The translations under genes were made by a program, and so were the position numbers. The notes under the pieces were generated by a model. It made no database searches, was not told the DNA's origin, and saw only the letters and a list, made by a program, of their open reading frames with translations. DNA of 6,115 nucleotides from Myxococcales bacterium (GTDB taxonomy: Bacteria; Myxococcota_A; Polyangia; Polyangiales; Polyangiaceae), in contig JAHFDX010000251.1 of NCBI GenBank assembly GCA_023248785.1, forward strand, positions 1 to 6,115, read 5' to 3'. Shown here piece by piece: positions 1 to 6,115 of the stretch. Numbering within the stretch: position 1 is the stretch's first letter; every line of letters starts with the position of its first letter.

Positions 1-1013
1 ATGTGCGGTTCGCAGCGGAAACGCTTGCGTTCTCAAATGTACCTAGCGAAGCAACCATTGAACGCCTTCTCGGCTCCGGAGAAGCCCCGCATCACCATCC
101 GAAATGGAAGGTAGGTGTACCGCGCGACGTTGGAGCGGGTTGGGATTTTGAGGATGTGCGAGATCATCACTTGGAACGCCTCTTCGGAGAAAACGCACGC
201 ACGCTGCGTTACAGCGACATGACCCGGTATCTCGAGCTGAGTCGCATTGTTCCAGGCGAGCAGATGCTTGCGACGTTTGCGGAATGGAGGCGACCCGGCT
301 CGCGGTGCTCCGGAGGTCTTGTTTGGACGTGGCGCGATTGGCTGCGTGGCGCGGGTTGGGGCGTCATCGACGCCGATGGCGAACCGAAGGCGAGTTATTA
401 TTTCTTGAAACGCGCCTTCTGCCCACTCGCTGTGTTCATCACGGATGAGGGGCACTCGGGCCTTCTTGTTCACGTCGTAAATGACACGCCCCTTCCGCAC
501 AGCGGAATCGTATCGGTCGTTCTTTTGGCTTCCGGCGAGCGCGTTGCCGCTGAGGGAAAAATACAGATCGCAATCAAACCCCATGCGGCAACGAGCATCA
601 GCGCCGATCAGGTGCTCGGACGCTTTGCGGATACAGCCTACGCTTTTCGGTTTGGGCCGCCGCCGCACGATGTCGTTGTCGCACGTTTCGAAGTTGAGGA
701 AACCGTGCGCGAAGCGGTTGCGCTTCCTTTGGGCTCGCGACGGGCTCTTGAACCTTCACTTGGACTCGAAGCACACGCCGAATCGTACGAACATGGGCTC
801 GTTCGATTTTTCGTAAAGGCGCGAAGGTTTGCTCAATCTGTTGCCATCGATGCACCCGGTTTCGATCTGAGCGACAATTTCGTGCACATTGTGCCCGGTC
901 GATCGTACGAGTTTGTTGCCCGCCCACGAGTTCTTGGGTCCCCGTTTGACGCATCGATCAAGGCGATCAACGGGTCCGAAGTCACCCGCGTGCGCAAGGG
1001 ATCACATGATTGA
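1..1013 (+). CDS. Glycoside hydrolase family 2 (beta-mannosidase-like), C-terminal part
   Basis: This is the 3' part of a gene that begins left of the window; the reading frame starts at base 3 and gives 336 residues before the TGA. The fragment opens with RFAAETLAFSNVPSEATIERL, which resembles the beta-mannosidase segment of the form RFcSEfGfqsfPs.eTI. By that match Glu6 (codon 18-20) would be the catalytic nucleophile. Further on, GGLVWTWRDW (104-113) and GWGVIDADGEPKASYYFLKR (118-137) fit the end of the GH2 TIM barrel, where the chain typically reads 'vDy.grPKpaYyalkR'. Residues from about 140 to 336 look like the C-terminal beta-sandwich domains. The sugar-binding N-terminal domain and the acid/base Glu lie outside the window. 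The family cleaves terminal beta-mannosyl or related beta-glycosidic bonds; the real substrate is unknown, and other GH2 activities are possible. The gene overlaps the next one by 8 bases, implying translational coupling. Confidence 0.82.
   Translation, partial: VRFAAETLAFSNVPSEATIERLLGSGEAPHHHPKWKVGVPRDVGAGWDFEDVRDHHLERLFGENARTLRYSDMTRYLELSRIVPGEQMLATFAEWRRPGSRCSGGLVWTWRDWLRGAGWGVIDADGEPKASYYFLKRAFCPLAVFITDEGHSGLLVHVVNDTPLPHSGIVSVVLLASGERVAAEGKIQIAIKPHAATSISADQVLGRFADTAYAFRFGPPPHDVVVARFEVEETVREAVALPLGSRRALEPSLGLEAHAESYEHGLVRFFVKARRFAQSVAIDAPGFDLSDNFVHIVPGRSYEFVARPRVLGSPFDASIKAINGSEVTRVRKGSHD
996..1000 (+). promoter_or_regulatory. Ribosome binding site AAGGG before the double hydrolase
   Basis: AAGGG lies 5 bases before the ATG at 1006, inside the last codons of the GH2 gene. 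It supports 1006 as the start of the downstream gene rather than the in-frame ATG at 889, which would force a 125-base overlap and add residues with no resemblance to a hydrolase N-terminus. Confidence 0.6.
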
Positions 1014-2763
1014 CGAGCCACGGACGCAACCGGGTTCCGTAGGCCATGCTTCGCCACTTTATCTCTCTTCTTACGGCGGTCGAAATCTCTTTGCGTGGCA
1101 TCATGCCCCTCACTCAAAGGCAGCTGATACGGCGATCCTTTTTTGCAACTCCATTGGGTACGAATCGGTGTGCCTGTACCGCGGACTGCGATACTTGGCA
1201 ACGCGCGCAGCGGAGCTCGGATACCATTCGTTGCGTTTCGACTACTCGGGCACTGGTGATTCAAGCGGCAACCTCCATGATCCTGGTCTATTGGAGTCCT
1301 GGATCGACGACGTGGTGACTGCGGCTCGCGCCCTCCTTTCGCGATCGAAGTGCACGAAGGTGCACTTGGTTGGCGTGCGATTTGGATCGCTCCTTGCGCT
1401 TGAGGCGGCGTCTCGTATAAAAGAAACTGGTGATGTTACATTGATTGCGGGCGCGCGCGGACGGACGCTTGTGCGAGAACTGAAGAGCGCGTCGAAGCTG
1501 CAAGCTGCGGTTTCTGAACATTTGCCCGAAGGGAGCGTTGAGGCCTTCGGATTTCTCTTTTTACCGGAGCTGCTTGAAGGCCTCTCAAGCTTAGGCGACA
1601 CGTCGAAGGTTGCGCTCAATCAGGTCTCGGCCATTCGTGTTGTGGAGCGAGACGACGCCGTAGTCGACGAGCGTTTTGCCCGTGATATTTCAGCACGTCA
1701 TCCAAACACCCTCATTGCGCGACCCGCAGGTTACGGCGCATGGATGCAAGATCCACACAAGACAGAGGTGCAAACGGATCTGGAGAACGCGGTTCTTGGC
1801 TCGCTTTCCGTGCAAGCGCCCTCGTCAGTTTCGCTCCCCTCAGGTGCATTGGAAAATGCGTCGAGCGCGTCGATGGAAGCCGCGGGTATCCATGAGAACG
1901 CTCGGTTCATTGACGCCGAGCACCACATCTTTGGTGTTTTTTCGCGAGGTCCTCAACGCAACTCGCGACCGCTCGTCGTGTTTCTCAACGCAGGCGCTGT
2001 TCACCACATTGGTCCAAACCGCCTTTACGTTCGCGTTGCCCGAGAACTCGCGCAACGGGGTGTTGAGTCCGTTCGTCTCGATCTTCCTCCCTTGGGTGAC
2101 AGTGGCGACGTTCGAGCTCAAGTCGCGCCCATGCTCTATTCTCGAAAGGCCGTCGGCGCCGCGTGCGCATCAATCGAGGCGTTGCGTGAGAATTTCTCTC
2201 GTCCCCTTTCCCTCGTTGGACTGTGTGCAGGGGGGTACGTCGCATTCCACGTTGCCGAAGCGATGTCGATTGAGCGCGTGGTGCTTATCAATCCCCAAAC
2301 GTTCGAGTTCCGCGAGGGTGATTCGCTCGATGTGCCAACCACCCGTGCTGTCTATCGCGATACGCATCACCTGTTTCAAAGTGCAAAAAATATCGGCAAG
2401 TGGAGAAAACTCTTCCGCGGAGAGGCCAACCTTCGCAAAGCTATCGCCACCTTGGCGCAACGTACATGGCTTGAGGGTCGCACGCGCGCGCGCGAGCTTG
2501 CGACACGAGTGGGCATCCTCCCCATGAGCCGTCTGGAGCAACGCATCACGACCATCCTTGAGAAAGACACAAGCGTTCACTTCGTCTTCAGTGAGGGTGA
2601 CCCTGGACTCGGTTACATTAACGAAACGCTGGGCGGGCGACTGCCGTATTTACTCCGTCACCCGCGCATCACACTTGATTGCATCCCCGACGCCGACCAC
2701 ACATTCACACCGACAGCATCGCAAGATGTGCTCGAGCATCTGCTGCTTGACCGCCTGAGCTAA
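1006..2763 (+). CDS. Tandem alpha/beta-hydrolase protein with replaced nucleophiles
   Basis: The product has 585 residues in two alpha/beta-hydrolase halves joined by a Ser/Ala-rich linker (about 265-295). Half 1 (about 18-262) has the strand-turn RFDYSGTGDSSG (77-88) and a nucleophile elbow reading GVRFG (123-127), so Arg125 stands where Ser is expected. Half 2 (about 303-585) has RLDLPPLGDSGD (357-368) and the elbow GLCAG (405-409), with Cys407 as candidate nucleophile. Asp532 (in EGDPG) and His565 (in DADHTF) could complete a Cys-Asp-His triad. The GxRxG and GxC elbows resemble hydrolases encoded in exosortase/exopolysaccharide clusters (the hydr2_PEP-like and hydr1_PEP-like types, normally separate genes); this is recalled family knowledge, not a search result. 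Half 1 is probably non-catalytic; half 2 may be an esterase or acyl-transfer enzyme. No signal peptide is visible, so it is likely cytoplasmic. The start is the ATG that overlaps the GH2 stop, preceded by AAGGG. Substrate unknown. Confidence 0.85.
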   Translation: MIDEPRTQPGSVGHASPLYLSSYGGRNLFAWHHAPHSKAADTAILFCNSIGYESVCLYRGLRYLATRAAELGYHSLRFDYSGTGDSSGNLHDPGLLESWIDDVVTAARALLSRSKCTKVHLVGVRFGSLLALEAASRIKETGDVTLIAGARGRTLVRELKSASKLQAAVSEHLPEGSVEAFGFLFLPELLEGLSSLGDTSKVALNQVSAIRVVERDDAVVDERFARDISARHPNTLIARPAGYGAWMQDPHKTEVQTDLENAVLGSLSVQAPSSVSLPSGALENASSASMEAAGIHENARFIDAEHHIFGVFSRGPQRNSRPLVVFLNAGAVHHIGPNRLYVRVARELAQRGVESVRLDLPPLGDSGDVRAQVAPMLYSRKAVGAACASIEALRENFSRPLSLVGLCAGGYVAFHVAEAMSIERVVLINPQTFEFREGDSLDVPTTRAVYRDTHHLFQSAKNIGKWRKLFRGEANLRKAIATLAQRTWLEGRTRARELATRVGILPMSRLEQRITTILEKDTSVHFVFSEGDPGLGYINETLGGRLPYLLRHPRITLDCIPDADHTFTPTASQDVLEHLLLDRLS

Positions 2764-2782
2764 GACGCCTTCGCAGAGACGG

Positions 2783-3940
2783 ATGCCGCCGCCTTTCGAC
2801 CATGCTACGCAGCGGCCTATGGGTCAACGCGACCATTACGCGGTGCTTGGAGTCGACCGAGGCGCAACACCAGACGAAATCAAACAAGCCTTTCGGCGTC
2901 TCGCCGCGCAACTGCATCCCGATCGCAATCCTAACGATGCTTCGGCGGGCGAACGGTTCAAGGAGCTGAACTCGGCATACCAAGTACTTTCCGACCCGCA
3001 ACGCCGGCAAATGTACGACCGCTTCGGCCACCGTGCGGAAGACGCGGGCTCCCCCTTCGGTGGCAGCGGACCGTTTCCAGGCGGTGTCGTTGACCTTGGC
3101 GACATTGCGTTCGATGGTTTTCTCGGCGACCTCTTGGGCGCATTCGGTGTCGGTCGCGGCGATCGAGGTGACATCAAACAGGAGCTCGAGATCGCGTTTG
3201 AGGAGGCCGCATTCGGTTGCGAAAAGGAACTCACCTACGACAGGCTCGTGAGCTGCACCGACTGCTCGGGAACCGGAGCGGCGCCGGGAACGCGACCGTC
3301 AACATGCAGTGCGTGCTCGGGGCGAGGGCGCGTGCGTTTCCAGCAAGGGCTCTTCCCGATCGCCGTCGAACGGACCTGTTCGCGCTGTCAAGGAAGCGGA
3401 AGGGTGGTGGCCGACCCGTGCAAACCATGTCGAGGCAATGGCGTTAAGGCTCAAAAACATACTGTGATTATTACCATTCCGCCGGGTGTTGATGCCGGAA
3501 CGACGCGCGTGGTCGGGGGTGCTGGCAACCGTGTCCGCGCCGATCGCCCCGCTGGTGATCTTGAGATCATGCTGAAGGTGAACCCCCACCCTATCTTTCG
3601 TCGTGTCGACGACGATGTTTTTATTACACACGAAGTTACATTCGCACAGGCGTCGCTGGGAGCAGAAGTCGAAGTTCAAACGCTCGACGGCAAAGGAAAG
3701 CTTCGCATCCCGCAAGGCACCCAGCCGGGTAGCGTGCTTCGTATCCGCGGAAAGGGCGTTCCACACAGGACAGGCTTAGGGCGTGGTGACCAACGTGTGC
3801 AGATCCTTCTCGAGGTACCAACCAACCTCACGCCTCGCCAACGCGAACTTCTCGAGGAGTTCGCAAAGGAACGCGGTGAGTCGATGGATGCATTGAACAA
3901 GGGGCGCTCCTTCGTCGACAAGATCAAAGATCTCTTCTGA
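2783..3940 (+). CDS. dnaJ: Chaperone protein DnaJ (Hsp40)
   Basis: This is a type I J-protein that delivers unfolded clients to DnaK and stimulates its ATPase in the cytoplasm. All four parts are present: a J domain (about residues 17-82) with the HPD motif at 45-47 (in AQLHPDRNP); a Gly/Phe-rich linker (about 90-130); a zinc-binding domain with four CxxCxGxG repeats at 158 (CTDCSGTG), 175 (CSACSGRG), 199 (CSRCQGSG) and 213 (CKPCRGNG); and C-terminal substrate-binding domains (about 225-350). Length is 385 residues from the ATG at 2783, or 373 from the ATG at 2819. The second start makes MGQRDHYAVLGV line up with the usual DnaJ N-terminus, as in E. coli MAKQDYYEILGV, so the first 12 residues may not be translated. 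Neither start has a strong ribosome binding site. The gene follows the hydrolase by 19 bases, with no dnaK or grpE nearby, so it may be an extra DnaJ copy. Confidence 0.96.
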   Translation: MPPPFDHATQRPMGQRDHYAVLGVDRGATPDEIKQAFRRLAAQLHPDRNPNDASAGERFKELNSAYQVLSDPQRRQMYDRFGHRAEDAGSPFGGSGPFPGGVVDLGDIAFDGFLGDLLGAFGVGRGDRGDIKQELEIAFEEAAFGCEKELTYDRLVSCTDCSGTGAAPGTRPSTCSACSGRGRVRFQQGLFPIAVERTCSRCQGSGRVVADPCKPCRGNGVKAQKHTVIITIPPGVDAGTTRVVGGAGNRVRADRPAGDLEIMLKVNPHPIFRRVDDDVFITHEVTFAQASLGAEVEVQTLDGKGKLRIPQGTQPGSVLRIRGKGVPHRTGLGRGDQRVQILLEVPTNLTPRQRELLEEFAKERGESMDALNKGRSFVDKIKDLF

Positions 3941-3943
3941 TCG

Positions 3944-3949
3944 AAAGGG
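3944..3949 (+). promoter_or_regulatory. Ribosome binding site AAAGGG before the ABC ATPase
   Basis: AAAGGG sits 4 bases before the ATG at 3954, in the 13-base gap after the dnaJ stop. It fixes the start of the ATPase gene. With so short a gap there is no room for a separate promoter, which suggests read-through from dnaJ. Confidence 0.6.
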
Positions 3950-3953
3950 CATC

Positions 3954-5039
3954 ATGGCCGCGGATCTTCGCTGCGAAGCGCGCGACATTCATAAATCGTT
4001 TGGTAGTGCGCATATCTTAAGGGGCGTTCAACTTCCCGTGGAGCGGGGCGAGTTCATTGTGCTTGTCGGTGCGAGCGGTTGCGGCAAGAGCACTCTGTTG
4101 CGAATCCTTGCTGGCCTCGAGCGACCGAGCTCGGGCGACGTGTTTCTCGATGGGAAAAAAGTAACCGCAACGGAGCCCAAGGATCGCGACATTGCGATGG
4201 TGTTCCAAAGTTATGCGCTCTACCCGCACCTGAGTGTGTACGAAAACCTCGCATTTGGCCTGCGCCTCCGAAGAACACAAACCCTGGAGATCGACACGCG
4301 TGTTCGCGAAGTAAGCCAACTACTTGGCCTCGATACTCTGCTCGAGCGACTTCCACGCGAACTATCCGGGGGACAAAGGCAGCGCGTCGCGATGGGGCGC
4401 GCGATCGTGCGACGACCTCAACTCTTTTTGTTCGACGAGCCACTGTCAAACCTCGATGCAGCACTTCGCAACGAGGTCCGCGTCGAGATCCGAAAGCTCC
4501 ACGATCGATTGGGTGCGACCACCGTGTATGTAACGCACGATCAAGTAGAGGCGATGACGCTTTCTGACAAGTTGTGCTTGCTTCGCGACGGCGCGGTCGA
4601 ACAATTTGGCTCGCCGCTCGATGTATTCGATCGACCCGCATCGCTGTTTGCAGCGCGCTTCTTGGGCACACCTGCGATCAACACGACGTCAGCCGTTGTC
4701 GAACACAACAACGGCATGGCCTTTGCGGTAACCGAAGGTCTACGCGTGCGCTTGGCCCCGCGTGATGGTTTGGATCCCGCTCGCAGAGTCACCGTCGGGC
4801 TTCGGCCTCATCACCTAACGATCCACGCTTCCGAAGGCGAACCAGCCGGTATACTTCACGTAGAGTTTGTGGAAGCGCTCGGGTTCGAGACGTACGTTCA
4901 TGGCTTGCTAGGAACCATGCCCACCATCGCAAGACTCGACGGGACGTATCGCGTTGAGCGCGGTGCAAGGGTTCCTCTCTTCATCGATCCGGAGCGCGTA
5001 CTGCTCTTCGATCCCGAAACCGAGCGGGAACTTGCGTGA
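3954..5039 (+). CDS. Sugar ABC transporter ATP-binding protein (MalK/UgpC type)
   Basis: A 361-residue nucleotide-binding subunit that powers import of a carbohydrate or glycerol-phosphate-type solute (CUT1 family) from the cytoplasmic face of the inner membrane. The ATPase core is intact: Walker A GASGCGKST (39-47), Q-loop Gln85 in MVFQSYALYPH, signature LSGGQRQRVAMGRA (137-150), Walker B LFLFDEP (157-163), D-loop SNLD (165-168) and switch His195 in VTHDQ. Residues from about 236 onward form the TOBE/regulatory domain typical of MalK-like proteins, including VGLRPHHL (281-288). Length matches E. coli UgpC and MalK (roughly 355-370). MalK-type ATPases often serve several permeases, so the substrate cannot be read from this protein alone. 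Its stop overlaps the start of the binding-protein gene (GTGA), so the two are probably translated together. MalK versus UgpC naming cannot be decided here. Confidence 0.95.
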   Translation: MAADLRCEARDIHKSFGSAHILRGVQLPVERGEFIVLVGASGCGKSTLLRILAGLERPSSGDVFLDGKKVTATEPKDRDIAMVFQSYALYPHLSVYENLAFGLRLRRTQTLEIDTRVREVSQLLGLDTLLERLPRELSGGQRQRVAMGRAIVRRPQLFLFDEPLSNLDAALRNEVRVEIRKLHDRLGATTVYVTHDQVEAMTLSDKLCLLRDGAVEQFGSPLDVFDRPASLFAARFLGTPAINTTSAVVEHNNGMAFAVTEGLRVRLAPRDGLDPARRVTVGLRPHHLTIHASEGEPAGILHVEFVEALGFETYVHGLLGTMPTIARLDGTYRVERGARVPLFIDPERVLLFDPETERELA

Positions 5040-6115
5040 AGATCTACGCTTGGTTGGCCGCACTTGTGGCTCTCACGATCCTTTTTCTTGCCGCAGACTG
5101 CAGGCCGTCCTCCGCACGTCGAAGTGTAACGCTTTGGCACGCCTATCGCGGCGCCGAAGAAGAGGCGCTCGTTGCAACAGTGCGAACGTTCCAATCGGAG
5201 CATGACGTTGACGTGGAGCTCCTCAGCGTGCCTTTCGATGCATTTGCATCCAAGCTCTCATCCGCCATTCCACACAGTCAAGGTCCCGATGTATTCATCG
5301 ACAAGCACGAGCGCCTTGGGACCTATCTGGCTGAAGGCCTACTCGCGCCGGTCGGCGATGCGCTTCCGGTAAATGCGGACGTCGGCTTTGAGCCCTCTTC
5401 GATTCAAGCCATTACTGTTGGAACCGAACGTTACGGCGTGCCACTCGCGTTCAAGTGCCTGGCACTCTACTACAACACGCGTTTTTTCCAGACTTCACCA
5501 GAGACGTGGTCCGATCTCTCTCTTGCAAAGGAACGATTGCCAGAGGGTGTATGGCCCCTCGCATACGAATCAGAAAACCCATACGTTCACGCGCCCATCG
5601 CTGCAGCGTTCGGCGCCGAAATGCTCGATGCACAGGATGGATATGCTTTTGTAGGTCAAAATGTAACTAAATCGATTCTATTTTCGCACTTGCTCCTTAA
5701 GACGAAGGTGATTCCCCGCGATGTAGACGGCGCACTTGTGCAACAGCTCTTTCAATCGGGCCGCGCGGCTGCGGTGATTAGCGGGCCTTGGCTTGCATCG
5801 GAACTCCGGCCTCCCCTTTCGTGGCGCGTGGCTCCGCTTCCTCGTATTGAGAAAGCTCCGAGCGCATCTTCTCCGTTGCTCACCGTCGAAACCGCCTTTC
5901 TAACGCCTCGTGGTGCAGCTTCGGCACATGCACGCGCGCTTGCACGCTTTCTTTCGTCCGCCGACGCATCAAGAGTGCGCGCCGTGATAGGACGTCAAAT
6001 CGTAACAACAACAGCTACATGGTCCGATCCGCAAGTTCGCGATGATGAGTTTCTGACTGCATTCAAGTCCGCATCGTTGCGCGCAAGCCCAATGACCAAA
6101 AGTCGGACGATGCGA
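5036..6115 (+). CDS. Extracellular solute-binding protein (MalE-like), 3' end beyond window
   Basis: An open frame starts at the GTG at 5036, which overlaps the ATPase stop (GTGA), and runs 360 codons to the window edge without a stop. The N-terminus MKIYAWLAALVALTILFLAA is a hydrophobic export signal followed by Asp21-Cys22. Cys22 could be the lipidated residue of a lipoprotein, but Asp at -1 does not fit the lipobox consensus. The mature part resembles sugar-binding proteins of the MalE class: VTLWHAYRGAEEEAL (31-45), GPDVFIDKHERLGTYLAEGL (83-102), YGVPLAFKCLALYYNTRFF (133-151) and FQSGRAAAVISGPWLASEL (239-257), the last matching the usual F..GkaAm.i.GPW motif. AFKSASLRASPMT (342-354) fits the family's C-terminal region (commonly A...g.pmP), so the binding domain is nearly complete at the edge. 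It would capture a carbohydrate in the periplasm for the adjacent ATPase. The chain may end just outside the window or continue as a fused permease. Confidence 0.88.
   Translation, partial: MKIYAWLAALVALTILFLAADCRPSSARRSVTLWHAYRGAEEEALVATVRTFQSEHDVDVELLSVPFDAFASKLSSAIPHSQGPDVFIDKHERLGTYLAEGLLAPVGDALPVNADVGFEPSSIQAITVGTERYGVPLAFKCLALYYNTRFFQTSPETWSDLSLAKERLPEGVWPLAYESENPYVHAPIAAAFGAEMLDAQDGYAFVGQNVTKSILFSHLLLKTKVIPRDVDGALVQQLFQSGRAAAVISGPWLASELRPPLSWRVAPLPRIEKAPSASSPLLTVETAFLTPRGAASAHARALARFLSSADASRVRAVIGRQIVTTTATWSDPQVRDDEFLTAFKSASLRASPMTKSRTMR

Noticed and set aside
889..1005. In-frame upstream ATG that would lengthen the double hydrolase by 39 residues
   Set aside because: It lies deep inside the GH2 gene, the added residues show no hydrolase-like features, and the ATG at 1006 has a better-placed AAGGG.
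2479..2494. Alternating purine-pyrimidine tract rich in CG, a possible Z-DNA or slippage site
   Set aside because: It is only 16 bases, encodes ordinary Arg/Ala/Thr residues within the hydrolase, and leaves the frame intact.
1676..2527. 283-codon + strand open frame inside the double hydrolase in another frame
   Set aside because: The translation is low in recognisable structure and rich in Arg, Ser and Cys, while the overlapping hydrolase frame shows conserved motifs throughout.
2764..2782. Gap between hydrolase and dnaJ considered for a terminator or heat-shock operator
   Set aside because: Only 19 bases, with no inverted repeat of CIRCE type and no hairpin followed by a T run.
4054..4671. 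Long minus-strand open frame opposite the ABC ATPase
   Set aside because: Its product is Arg/Ser-rich with no recognisable domain, as expected for the antisense of a codon-biased gene; the ATPase on the + strand has every family motif.
5642..5690. Locally AT-rich stretch that could suggest an internal promoter or an insertion
   Set aside because: It is short, continues the solute-binding protein frame without disruption, and has no convincing -35/-10 pair or flanking repeats.

Overview
The window is a tightly packed run of five genes, all on the + strand, from a moderately GC-rich Gram-negative bacterium. The mix of genes and the codon use (frequent CGC, GCG and CTC together with some AT-rich codons) would fit Myxococcota or a related deltaproteobacterial lineage. 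That placement is a low-confidence inference, because no rRNA or other phylogenetic marker lies in the window.

Layout. (1) 1-1013 is the C-terminal part of a family 2 glycoside hydrolase of beta-mannosidase type. It enters the window just upstream of the motif that should carry the catalytic nucleophile. (2) 1006-2763 is a 585-residue protein made of two alpha/beta-hydrolase domains, overlapping the GH2 gene by 8 bases. Its first domain has Arg where the nucleophile serine should be, and its second has Cys. (3) 2783-3940 is a full DnaJ co-chaperone with J domain, Gly/Phe region, four zinc motifs and C-terminal substrate-binding domains. (4) 3954-5039 is a MalK/UgpC-type sugar ABC transporter ATPase. 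(5) 5036-6115 is the start of a MalE-like solute-binding protein. It begins at a GTG inside a 4-base GTGA overlap and runs off the right edge with no stop.

The longest gap between genes is 19 bases, so there is no room for an RNA gene, a clear terminator or a mobile element, and none was seen. Genes 1-2 look translationally coupled and could act together on a saccharide or an acylated glycoconjugate. Genes 4-5 are also coupled and form the ATPase and binding-protein parts of a carbohydrate importer, whose permeases should lie to the right. DnaJ sits between the two pairs without dnaK or grpE beside it. All five genes may be co-transcribed, but no promoter was identified.

Nothing here is clearly a new system. 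The most unusual item is the double hydrolase with both canonical serine nucleophiles replaced. Next are the binding protein's imperfect lipobox and the possibility that it continues into a permease.
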